From Gammaproteobacteria bacterium (lineage in GTDB: Bacteria; Pseudomonadota; Gammaproteobacteria; HK1), in contig JAJECB010000106.1 in assembly GCA_022822245.1 (NCBI GenBank), forward strand, positions 1 to 10,380: DNA of 10,380 bases. The letters run 5' to 3'. The position numbers were made by a program, and so were the translations under genes. The first letter of the stretch is position 1; each line of letters begins with the position of its first letter. The notes under the pieces are model-generated. The model worked only from the letters and a program-made list of their open reading frames with translations, did not search any database and was not told the DNA's origin. This document shows positions 1 to 6,431 of this stretch, in pieces.

Positions 1-94
1 ACGTGGGTTCCCCCATCGGTCGTCGTCGATGCGGCCGCCCGAGGGCGGTTGCAGGGGCTTTCGTCGGGGTCGGCGCCACGCCAAACCGCAATCC

Positions 95-102
95 AGAAGA
101 GG
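95..102 (+). promoter_or_regulatory. Ribosome binding site of first binding protein
   Basis: AGAAGAGG lies 8 bases before the ATG at 111. It decides the start: an in-frame GTG at position 3 would add 36 residues (Gly, Arg and Pro rich at first) ahead of a clear signal peptide and has no visible site. No convincing promoter was found in bases 1-94. Confidence 0.7.
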
Positions 103-110
103 TATCGAAC

Positions 111-1283
111 ATGAGAAGGCGCTACCAAGTCGCCGCGATCACCGCGGCCCTTGCCTTCGGCACCGGCCTTGCCGCCGGCACCGCGTCGGCCGACGCGCAC
201 ACCCAGGGCATCACCGACACCGAGGTCCGGATCGGAGCGTTCGGACCGTTCGGCGGCCCTGTGTATCTCTACGGCAAGCTCGTGATGAACGGCGTCGAGG
301 CGGTCTTCGACAAGGTCAACGCCGAGGGCGGGGTCCACGGACGCAACGTCGTGCTCGTGCGCGAAGACGACAACTGCAAGCCCGAGGGGGCTATCGCGGC
401 GGTCAAGAAGCTCGCGTACGACCAGAAGGTATTCGCGATCATCGGCGGCGCCTGCTCGAACGCCACTCTCGCCTCGGTACCGGAGCTCGAGAAGTCCGGG
501 ATCCCGATGGTCGTCAACTCCGCGGTGGCGGACGGCATCACCGACCCGCCGAAGACGAACATCTACACCACCCAGCTCACCTCCGGGGTCGAGAGCCGGG
601 CCCAGATCGACTTCGCTCTCGCCCGGGGTGCCAAGAAGATGGCGGTGGTGCGGATGACCGACGCGTGGGCGATGGCCCGTTACAACCCGCTCATCGCGTA
701 CGCCGAGGAGAAGGGCATCGAGTTCGTCGAGAACCTCGAGCTCGGGGTCGACGCCAACGACGCCACCCCCCAGGCGCTCAAGCTCAAGGGCGCGGGCGTC
801 GACGCGGTCATCATGATCCTCTACCCGAAGCCGGGTGCGGTCCTCATCCGCGACTCGCTCAAGATCGGCTCGAACCCGCTCTGGGTCGGGCAGACCGCGA
901 TCAACGACTTCGTCGCCTTCGAGAAGCAGGTCGGCGTGCCGGACGCGCTCACGAACTTCGTCACCATTACCGCGACCGCCTATCAGCCGGGCGATCCGGA
1001 GGTGAAGGAGTGGACCGACCGGGTCAAGGCGCTGTTCCCGAACGACGAGCTGTCCGTGTTCAACATGAACGGCATCGGCAGCGCGCAGGTGCTCGTCGAG
1101 GCGCTCCGCAAGGCCGGCCGCGACCTCACCCGGGACGGGTTCCTCGCCGCGATGGGGGACATGGACATGGAAGTGGACGTCTACGCCGGGCCCATCAAGT
1201 GCCAGGCGGGGGTCAGCCACCAGTGCAACCAGCACCCGGGCTGGCTCGCCCTCGAGGACGGCAAGGTCGTCAAGCTGCAGTAG
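111..1283 (+). CDS. HAAT-type ABC transporter periplasmic substrate-binding protein (LivK-like)
   Basis: This is the periplasmic receptor that captures the ligand and delivers it to the LivH/LivM permease encoded next door. The protein is 390 residues. Seen: basic start MRRR, a hydrophobic core at about 7-25 and a likely signal-peptidase cut after TASA (residue 27). The type I binding-protein fold (Peripla_BP_6) follows, with the opening strand VRIGAFGPFGG near 39-49 and the ligand-site segment IIGGACSNATL near 110-120. Four cysteines (89, 115, 364, 372) could form disulfides; the last two sit in the C-terminal stretch KCQAGVSHQCNQHPGW. Family knowledge: HAAT receptors bind Leu/Ile/Val, but relatives bind amides, urea, aromatic acids and other carboxylates, so the ligand is unknown. 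It leads a five-gene transporter operon and is followed by a stem-loop that may favour its own mRNA segment. The family call is secure, the substrate is not. Confidence 0.93.
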   Translation: MRRRYQVAAITAALAFGTGLAAGTASADAHTQGITDTEVRIGAFGPFGGPVYLYGKLVMNGVEAVFDKVNAEGGVHGRNVVLVREDDNCKPEGAIAAVKKLAYDQKVFAIIGGACSNATLASVPELEKSGIPMVVNSAVADGITDPPKTNIYTTQLTSGVESRAQIDFALARGAKKMAVVRMTDAWAMARYNPLIAYAEEKGIEFVENLELGVDANDATPQALKLKGAGVDAVIMILYPKPGAVLIRDSLKIGSNPLWVGQTAINDFVAFEKQVGVPDALTNFVTITATAYQPGDPEVKEWTDRVKALFPNDELSVFNMNGIGSAQVLVEALRKAGRDLTRDGFLAAMGDMDMEVDVYAGPIKCQAGVSHQCNQHPGWLALEDGKVVKLQ

Positions 1284-1286
1284 CGG

Positions 1287-1312
1287 GCCGCGCGAGGAAC
1301 CGCGCGCGCGGC
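1287..1312 (+). terminator. Stem-loop between binding protein and livH
   Basis: An 8-bp all-G/C stem (GCCGCGCG at 1287-1294 pairing with CGCGCGGC at 1305-1312) with a 10-base loop begins 4 bases after the binding-protein stop. There is no T-run after it, so it is probably not a full terminator. It could act as an attenuator or a 3'-end stabiliser that raises receptor over permease levels, as is common in binding-protein operons. Alternating CG sequence gives several pairing registers, so the exact fold is uncertain. Confidence 0.4.
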
Positions 1313-1317
1313 GAGGC

Positions 1318-1324
1318 GGAGGAG
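1318..1324 (+). promoter_or_regulatory. Ribosome binding site for the GTG start of livH
   Basis: GGAGGAG lies 8 bases before the GTG at 1333. It supports GTG as the real start, giving the usual short hydrophilic N terminus before the first membrane segment. Confidence 0.75.
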
Positions 1325-1332
1325 ACGGCCGG

Positions 1333-2217
1333 GTGGAGTATCTGAGCTATCTCGTGGCGACGGGGATCTCGACGGGGGCGCTCTACGCCCTCGTCGCCCT
1401 CGGCATCGTCGTCATCTACAAGGCGACGCAGGTCGTGAACTTCGCGCACGGCGAGATGTTCATGCTGGGCGGGTTCTTCGCGTTCACGTTCCACGTGATG
1501 CTCGGCTGGCCCTACCTCCCCTCCTTCGCCCTCGCCGTCGCGCTCGCCTTCGCGGTCGGGATCGCGGTCGACCGGATCGCGTTCCGGCCCCTCATGCAGC
1601 GCCAGACCCTCGTCAGCGTGCTCCTCGTGATGATCGGACTCTCCTTCGTCCTCAAGGGGGTCGCGCGGTGGCTGTGGGGCGGCAAGGGCGACTACCTCAC
1701 CTTCCCGCCCCTCATCTCGCCGGAGCCCCTGAGCTTCGCCGGGATCATGGTGATGTCGCAGCAGCTCGTGGTGCTCGGCGCGGCGTGCGCGGTGATGATC
1801 GTCTTCGCGCTGTTCTTCAAGCTCACCCGGGCCGGGCGCTTCATGCAGGCGACGGCGGACAATCAGAAGGCCGCGAAGCTCGTCGGGCTTCGCACCGACC
1901 GGGTCTACATGTACACCTTCGGGGTCGGCTCGGCGGTGGCCGCGGCGGCCGCGGTGCTCATGGCCCCGCTCACCCTCCTCTACCCCGACATCGGGTTCAT
2001 GCTCTTCATCAAGGCGTTCGCGGCGGCCGTCCTCGGCGGTCTCACGAGCATTCCGGGGGCGGTGGTCGGGGGGTTCCTCATCGGCATCATCGAGCAGCTC
2101 GCGGCCGGCTACCTCCATACCGCGATGCAGGAGGTGGCGGCGTTCATCGTCATCATGATCGTGATGATCTTCATTCCGACCGGCCTGTTCGGGCTCGGCC
2201 GGGTCCGCAAGGTCTGA
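1333..2217 (+). CDS. livH: HAAT-type ABC transporter inner-membrane permease LivH
   Basis: This is one of the two permease subunits that form the inner-membrane channel with LivM. The protein is 294 residues, the usual LivH size. Seen: hydrophobic segments throughout (for example about 6-29, 64-79, 94-107, 145-162 and several toward the C terminus). The LivH hallmark VVNFAHGEMFMLGG lies near 34-47. A cytoplasmic EAA-like coupling loop, roughly RAGRFMQATADNQKAAKLVG (166-185), contacts the ATPases. A late Gly-rich motif GGLTSIPGAVVGG precedes the last helices. The GTG start has a strong upstream site. It begins 49 bases after the binding-protein stop, the gap holding a stem-loop, and is 21 bases ahead of livM. 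Nothing is missing or disrupted. Specificity in such systems rests mainly with the binding protein, so this gene does not reveal the substrate. Confidence 0.94.
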   Translation: MEYLSYLVATGISTGALYALVALGIVVIYKATQVVNFAHGEMFMLGGFFAFTFHVMLGWPYLPSFALAVALAFAVGIAVDRIAFRPLMQRQTLVSVLLVMIGLSFVLKGVARWLWGGKGDYLTFPPLISPEPLSFAGIMVMSQQLVVLGAACAVMIVFALFFKLTRAGRFMQATADNQKAAKLVGLRTDRVYMYTFGVGSAVAAAAAVLMAPLTLLYPDIGFMLFIKAFAAAVLGGLTSIPGAVVGGFLIGIIEQLAAGYLHTAMQEVAAFIVIMIVMIFIPTGLFGLGRVRKV

Positions 2218-2238
2218 CGGAACGGTACCGGCGCCGCG

Positions 2239-3327
2239 ATGCGAATCCTCATCGGGAAGCGGGCGTTCCTCGTCGCCCTCTTCACCCTGCTCTTCGTGAT
2301 TCCCTTCGTCGCGAACGAGTACCAGACCTTCGTCGCGAACCTCATCCTGCTCTACGTCATCCTCTCCCTGGGGCTCAACCTCCTCATCGGGTTCGCGGGC
2401 CAGCTCGCCCTCGCGAACGCCGCGATGTACGGCATCGGCGCGTACGGCACGGGCCTTCTCATGAAGCACTTCGGCCTCCCGTACTGGATCTCCGCTCCGG
2501 GGGGGGTGGCCATCGCGGTCATCTCGGGAACCCTCCTCGCCCTCCCCGCGCTTCGCCTGTCCGGCATCTACCTCGCCCTCGCGACCCTCGCGTTCGCCCA
2601 GTTCACGTTCTGGCTGATGACCCACTGGACCCCGGTCACCTTCGGGGCCGGGGGCTTCATCCCACCCCCCATCGACTTCTCGCCGCTCCCCGTCACCCAG
2701 GAGACCGGGATCTACTACCTGAGCTGGATGGCTGCGCTCGTGCTCTACGTGTTCGCCAAGCACGCGATGGAGTCGCCCATCGGGCGCGCGTTCGTCGCGA
2801 TCCGGGACGGCGAGGTCGCGGCCCAGGCCCTCGGGATCGACCTCCTCAAGTACAAGTCCCTCGCGTTCGCCCTGTCGGGGTTCTACGCGGGGGTCGCGGG
2901 GGCCCTGTACAGCGGCATGCTCGGCTTCGTCGGCCCGGAGAGCTTCGACCTCCTCCAGATGGTGCTCCACAAGGCGGCGGTGGTGCTCGGGGGGATGGGC
3001 TCGGTAGTGGGCTCGCTCATCGGCGGCGTCCTCCTCACCGTGCTCGTCGAGATCACCAAGGAGTTCAAGTTCTCCATCGAGGTGGCGTTCGGGGGCCTGC
3101 TGATCGTGTTCGTGCTCTTCCAGCCGCACGGGGTCATCGTGTTCGTGCGAAGGCTCCTCCCCGGGTGGAACGAGCGCCTCCACTACGTGCCGCCCGGAAA
3201 GGAGACGGAGGAGGACTTCGGGGCGGTTCCCGAGACGGACCCCGAGACGGACCCCGGGGCCGCGCCCGAACCCGGCGATTCGCCCACCGCTCCGGTCGGC
3301 CAGCCGCGCGGGGGCGGCCCCGTATGA
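2239..3327 (+). CDS. livM: HAAT-type ABC transporter inner-membrane permease LivM with acidic Pro-rich C-terminal tail
   Basis: This is the second permease subunit, partner of LivH. The protein is 362 residues. Seen: basic MRILIGKR start and helices from about 9. The LivM signature GLNLLIGFAGQLALANAA is near 45-62, where many LivM proteins read GYAGQ-SLGHA. The EAA-type coupling loop AIRDGEVAAQALGI is near 187-200, and the last helices end near 310. After the basic segment RRLLPGWNERLH, residues 320-362 form a hydrophilic acidic and proline-rich tail (GKETEED, then ETDPETDP, then PEPGDSPTAP). It is encoded partly by a 12-base tandem duplication and looks disordered and additional to the permease core. 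The ribosome binding site is weak, so translation may depend on reading on from livH 21 bases upstream. Its TGA overlaps the livG ATG as ATGA, typical of translational coupling. Confidence 0.93.
   Translation: MRILIGKRAFLVALFTLLFVIPFVANEYQTFVANLILLYVILSLGLNLLIGFAGQLALANAAMYGIGAYGTGLLMKHFGLPYWISAPGGVAIAVISGTLLALPALRLSGIYLALATLAFAQFTFWLMTHWTPVTFGAGGFIPPPIDFSPLPVTQETGIYYLSWMAALVLYVFAKHAMESPIGRAFVAIRDGEVAAQALGIDLLKYKSLAFALSGFYAGVAGALYSGMLGFVGPESFDLLQMVLHKAAVVLGGMGSVVGSLIGGVLLTVLVEITKEFKFSIEVAFGGLLIVFVLFQPHGVIVFVRRLLPGWNERLHYVPPGKETEEDFGAVPETDPETDPGAAPEPGDSPTAPVGQPRGGGPV
3231..3254 (+). repeat. 12-bp perfect tandem duplication in the livM tail
   Basis: CGAGACGGACCC occurs twice back to back (3231-3242 and 3243-3254), with a further C on each side matching the register. 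It encodes ETDP repeated in the acidic tail of LivM. Being a multiple of three, it keeps the frame and could vary in copy number between strains. Confidence 0.75.
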
Positions 3328-4100
3328 CGGACGCCGCCCTCAAGGTCCGCGGCGTCTCGATCACGTTCGGGGGAGTGAGCGCCCTCGACTCGGTGGACGT
3401 GGACTTCCCGGAGGGCGAGATCACCGGGATCATCGGGCCGAACGGGGCCGGCAAGACGACGCTCCTCAACGTGGTCTGCGGCATGAACCCGCCCGACGCG
3501 GGCGACGTCCTCCTCGAGGACCGGTCGATCACCGGCCTCAAGCCGAACCGGATCGCCGCCCTCGGCCTTCGCCGCACCTTCCAGTCCTCCCAGCTCTTCG
3601 CCGGCATGACGGTGCTCGAGAACATGATGGCGGGGCTCCACCTCATGAGCACGACCGGGCTCGTCGGCGCGGTGCTCCGATCGAAGCGGATGCGCGAAGA
3701 GGAGGAGGAGATGCGCGAGCGGGCCCTCACCGCCCTCGACTTCGTCGGGTTCCGCCACTTCGCGAACCGGGCCGGCGACGCGCTCTCGTTCGGCCAGCAG
3801 CGGATCATCGAGATCGCCCGCACCCTCATCCACGAGCCCAAGGTGGTGCTCCTCGACGAGCCCGCGGTCGGGCTCTCCGTCAACCGGGTGGCGGAGCTCG
3901 ACGCCCTCCTTCGCCGCATCCGCGACGAACGCGGGGTCACCCTGGTCATGATCGAGCACGTCATCCGGCTAGTGATGGGGGTCTCCGACCGCGTCGTCGT
4001 GCTCAACTCGGGGCGCAAGATCGCGGAGGGGCTCCCGGAGACGGTTCGCTCCGACCCGGCCGTCGCGGAAGCGTACCTCGGGCACCAGGCGGAGGGGTGA
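3324..4100 (+). CDS. livG: HAAT-type ABC transporter ATP-binding protein LivG
   Basis: This cytoplasmic ATPase powers import together with LivF. The protein is 258 residues, normal for LivG. Seen: Walker A GPNGAGKT (38-45), Q-loop Gln87 in RRTFQSSQLF, ABC signature LSFGQQR (154-160, where the LivG group often has LPYGQQR), Walker B VVLLDEP (174-180) with Glu179, and H-loop His212 in MIEHVIRLVM. A charged stretch RMREEEEEMRERA at about 122-134 is the helical insert characteristic of LivG. The start is the ATG overlapping the livM stop; the open frame continues far upstream, but only as an out-of-frame shadow of livM. The stop TGA overlaps a possible GTG start of livF. Confidence 0.95.
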   Translation: MTDAALKVRGVSITFGGVSALDSVDVDFPEGEITGIIGPNGAGKTTLLNVVCGMNPPDAGDVLLEDRSITGLKPNRIAALGLRRTFQSSQLFAGMTVLENMMAGLHLMSTTGLVGAVLRSKRMREEEEEMRERALTALDFVGFRHFANRAGDALSFGQQRIIEIARTLIHEPKVVLLDEPAVGLSVNRVAELDALLRRIRDERGVTLVMIEHVIRLVMGVSDRVVVLNSGRKIAEGLPETVRSDPAVAEAYLGHQAEG

Positions 4101-4114
4101 GGGCGGGCGAACCG

Positions 4115-4819
4115 ATGCTCGAGGTCCGTCATCTCAAGGTCTGGTACGGGGTGACCGAGGTCCTCCGGGACGTCTCGTTCGAGGTCCCGGAGGGACGGAT
4201 CGTCGCCCTCCTCGGCGGCAACGGCTCGGGCAAGACCACGATCATCAACACCCTCTCCGGCCTCCTTCGGCCCCGCGCGGGGGACATCGTCTTCGACGGC
4301 GCCGACGTGGCCGGCCGGCCCTCGGACCACATGGTGAAGGTCGGCATCGTCCAGGTGCCGCAGGGCCGCGAGGTGTTCGCCTCCATGACGGTGCACGAGA
4401 ACCTCGAGCTCGGGGCCGCGACGCGCCGCGACCGTGCCGGGATCCGGGCCGACGTGGAGCGGATGTACGAGCTCTTCCCCCACATCGCGAACCGCCGCGG
4501 GCAGCGGGCGGGGTCCTTGAGCGGCGGGGAGCAGCAGCAGGTCGCGATCGGGCGTGCGCTCATGGCGCGGCCGAAGCTGCTGCTGATGGACGAGCCCTCG
4601 GTGGGCCTCTCCCCGATCATCGTGGACATGGTCGTCGAGACGGTGAAGGAGCTCCACGCGCGGGGACTCACCATCCTCATCGTCGAGCAGAACGTCGGCG
4701 TTGCGGCGGCGGTCGCGCAGGATGCATTCGTGCTCAAGGACGGCGCGATCGCGTTCACCGGCGACGCCCCGGGGCTCATCGACAACCCCGAGGTGCTGTC
4801 GTCGTACCTCGGGCGCTGA
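4115..4819 (+). CDS. livF: HAAT-type ABC transporter ATP-binding protein LivF
   Basis: This is the second cytoplasmic ATPase of the importer. The protein is 234 residues from ATG 4115, in the LivF size range. Seen: Walker A GGNGSGKT (34-41; LivF often has GANGAGKT), Q-loop region QVPQGREVF (80-88), canonical signature LSGGEQQQ (135-142), Walker B LLLMDEP (155-161) and the segment IVEQNV, with Gln192 at the H-loop position. Gln there is normal in the LivF group and is not a defect. Start choice: MLEVRHLKVWYG matches how LivF proteins usually begin, with GAGGG at 4099-4103 before it. A GTG at 4097 overlapping the livG stop as GTGA would add MRAGEP and is a real alternative. The next gene starts 11 bases after the stop, so transporter and dehydrogenases are probably co-transcribed. 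Confidence 0.94.
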   Translation: MLEVRHLKVWYGVTEVLRDVSFEVPEGRIVALLGGNGSGKTTIINTLSGLLRPRAGDIVFDGADVAGRPSDHMVKVGIVQVPQGREVFASMTVHENLELGAATRRDRAGIRADVERMYELFPHIANRRGQRAGSLSGGEQQQVAIGRALMARPKLLLMDEPSVGLSPIIVDMVVETVKELHARGLTILIVEQNVGVAAAVAQDAFVLKDGAIAFTGDAPGLIDNPEVLSSYLGR

Positions 4820-4830
4820 GCGCAATCGAA

Positions 4831-5580
4831 ATGCCGGGAATCGAAGCGAAGCACCTCGACTTCACCAGGCGGCGGGTCCTGGTGACCGGGGCCGCGGGCG
4901 GGCTCGGAGGCTGCATGGCGCGGTCATTCCACGCCCATGGCGGGCGGGTCGTGCTCGCCGACCGCGACCTCGAGCGGCTCGCTGCGCTCGCGGCCGAGCT
5001 CGGAGGCGCGGAAAGCCACGCCTTCGACCAGGCGGACCCCGCGTCGGTCGAAGCCCTCGCCCGCGCCGCGGAGCCGGTCGACGTCCTCCTCAACAACGCC
5101 GGGATCCTCCATGTCGGCCCGTTTCTGGAGATGGAGCCGGATGCCATCGAACGGATGATCGCGACCAACCTTACCGGCCCGATCCTGCTTGCCCGCGCAA
5201 TCGCGCGCGGGATGGTGGAGCGCCGCGCCGGGGTGATCGTCAACACCGCCTCCCAGATCGCGTTCACCGGCGGTCCGGAACGGGCCATCTACGGGACCGC
5301 GAAGGCGGGAATCGTCCAGTTCACCCGGGCGGCCGCGACCGAGCTCGCGCCGCACGGAGTCCGGGTGGCGGCTCTCGCTCCCGGGCGGACCCGCACCCCG
5401 CTCACCGAGGCGCTGCTCGCGGACCCCGAGCACCTCGCCGCGAGCCTCGCCCGGATCCCCGCGGGGCGCCTCGGCGACGCGGAGGAGATGGCCCGCCTCG
5501 CCCTCTTCCTCGCGTCTCCCGCCGCCGACTACGTGGTCGGGGAGACCCTGATTGCGGACGGCGGATACATTCTGGCTTGA
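4831..5580 (+). CDS. Short-chain dehydrogenase/reductase with intact catalytic tetrad
   Basis: This is a probable cytoplasmic NAD-dependent oxidoreductase acting on an alcohol/ketone of unknown identity. The protein is 249 residues, the classical SDR size. Seen: cofactor motif TGAAGGLG (19-26); Asp44 at the end of the second strand (VVLADRD), which usually favours NAD over NADP; NNAG (88-91). The tetrad is Asn113 (IATNLTG), Ser141 (NTASQ), Tyr154 and Lys158 (YGTAK). A PG motif (LAPGRTRTPL) and a C-terminal ADGG complete the fold. No ribosome binding site is evident ahead of ATG 4831, which is 11 bases after livF, so translation may be coupled. No other in-frame start nearby fits better. A second SDR follows 20 bases later. 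A link to the imported ligand is inference from gene order. FabG-like or sugar/aromatic dehydrogenase roles cannot be separated by reading alone. Confidence 0.92.
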   Translation: MPGIEAKHLDFTRRRVLVTGAAGGLGGCMARSFHAHGGRVVLADRDLERLAALAAELGGAESHAFDQADPASVEALARAAEPVDVLLNNAGILHVGPFLEMEPDAIERMIATNLTGPILLARAIARGMVERRAGVIVNTASQIAFTGGPERAIYGTAKAGIVQFTRAAATELAPHGVRVAALAPGRTRTPLTEALLADPEHLAASLARIPAGRLGDAEEMARLALFLASPAADYVVGETLIADGGYILA

Positions 5581-5600
5581 ATCGCAAGGAGAAGCCGACG

Positions 5601-6386
5601 ATGGAACTCGGACTGGACGGCAGGAGCGTATTGATCACCGGCGGCTCGAAGGGGATCGGCCGGGCAACCGCCGAGGCGTTCGCCCGCGAGGGGGCGGGCG
5701 AGATCCACATCACCGCGCGCTCGGGCGACGCGCTCGACGAGGCGGCGCGCGCGATCGAGGGGGCGCACGGCTGCCGGGTCCGCACCCATGCGCTCGATCT
5801 CACCGACCGGGCGGCGCGCGACGGGCTCATCGAGCAGACGCTCGACGTCGACATCCTCGTCAACAACGCCGGCGCGATCCCCTCGGGCTCCATGGACGCG
5901 GTGGACGACGATGCGTGGCGCGCCGGCTGGGAGCTCAAGGTCTTCGGCTACATCGCGATGTGCCGGGCGTACTTCGCCCGCATGCGCGAGCGCGGCCACG
6001 GGGTCATCGTGAACGACGTCGGGAACTCGGGCGAGAACCCGGACTTCGACTACATCGCGGGCTCCTGTGGCAACTCGAGCCTGATGACCCTCACCCGCGC
6101 CCTCGGCGGGCGGAGCCTCGACCACGGGATCCGGGTCGTCGCGGTGAACCCCGGCCCCGTCGACACCGGCCGCATGGAGACGATGCTCCGCCAGCGCGCC
6201 GGGGTGGTGCTCGGCGACGAGGAACGGTGGGGGGAGCTCCTCGCCCGCTTCCCGGGCGGACGGGCCGCGACCGCCGACGAGGTGGCCGACCTCATCGTGT
6301 TCTGCGCCTCCGCGCGCGCCGGCTACCTCTCCGGCTGCGTCGTGACCCTCGACGGCGGGATCACCTCGCGCCGCTCGGTGGTCTGA
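5601..6386 (+). CDS. Atypical SDR-family protein lacking the canonical catalytic tetrad
   Basis: The protein is 261 residues with a clear SDR Rossmann fold but unusual chemistry. Seen: cofactor motif TGGSKGIG (13-20), Arg40 after the second strand (ITARSGD, suggesting NADP), Asp66 in ALDLTD, NNAG (88-91), NPGPVDT (183-189) and a C-terminal LDGG. Against the neighbouring SDR, the four tetrad positions read Lys113 (ELKVFGY) for Asn, Gly141 (NDVGNSG) for Ser, Gly154 for Tyr and Asn158 for Lys within DYIAGSCGNSSL. Tyr151 lies three residues before the usual Tyr. From memory, a group of proteobacterial proteins annotated simply as SDR shares the LKVFGY and YIAG-xx-GN pattern, so this looks like a subfamily and not decay. 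AAGGAG at 5586-5591 sits 9 bases before the ATG. It is the last gene of the plus-strand operon. It could be an oxidoreductase with a rearranged active site, a non-redox enzyme or a partner subunit of the SDR upstream. Confidence 0.88.
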   Translation: MELGLDGRSVLITGGSKGIGRATAEAFAREGAGEIHITARSGDALDEAARAIEGAHGCRVRTHALDLTDRAARDGLIEQTLDVDILVNNAGAIPSGSMDAVDDDAWRAGWELKVFGYIAMCRAYFARMRERGHGVIVNDVGNSGENPDFDYIAGSCGNSSLMTLTRALGGRSLDHGIRVVAVNPGPVDTGRMETMLRQRAGVVLGDEERWGELLARFPGGRAATADEVADLIVFCASARAGYLSGCVVTLDGGITSRRSVV

Positions 6387-6391
6387 GGCAC

Positions 6392-6412
6392 CCGGGGCGA
6401 CCGCCTCCCCGG
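6392..6412. terminator. Weak stem-loop between convergent operons
   Basis: CCGGGG at 6392-6397 pairs with CCCCGG at 6407-6412 around a 9-base loop, in the 45-base gap where the two operons converge. There is no T-run on either side. Position suits a bidirectional terminator, but a 6-bp stem in DNA this rich in G+C may be chance. Confidence 0.3.
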
Positions 6413-6431
6413 AGAAGCACTCGGCGGGCCC

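Noticed and set aside
35..48. CCGCCC/GGGCGG inverted repeat near the left edge
   Set aside because: Only 5 bp can pair once a minimal loop is allowed and no T-run follows; too weak to call a terminator in DNA this rich in G+C.
3..110. Upstream GTG extension of the first binding protein
   Set aside because: It would bury the signal peptide behind 36 unlikely residues; the ATG at 111 has a good ribosome site.
1270..3183. Open frame of 637 codons on the minus strand opposite livH and livM
   Set aside because: The product is a low-complexity Arg/Glu/Asp/His mix with no domain, and it mirrors conserved permease genes. Long antisense frames are expected where third positions are nearly all G or C.
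4179..4700. Gln instead of His at the LivF H-loop as a possible defect
   Set aside because: VEQN is the usual form in LivF-type ATPases, so this is normal for the family.
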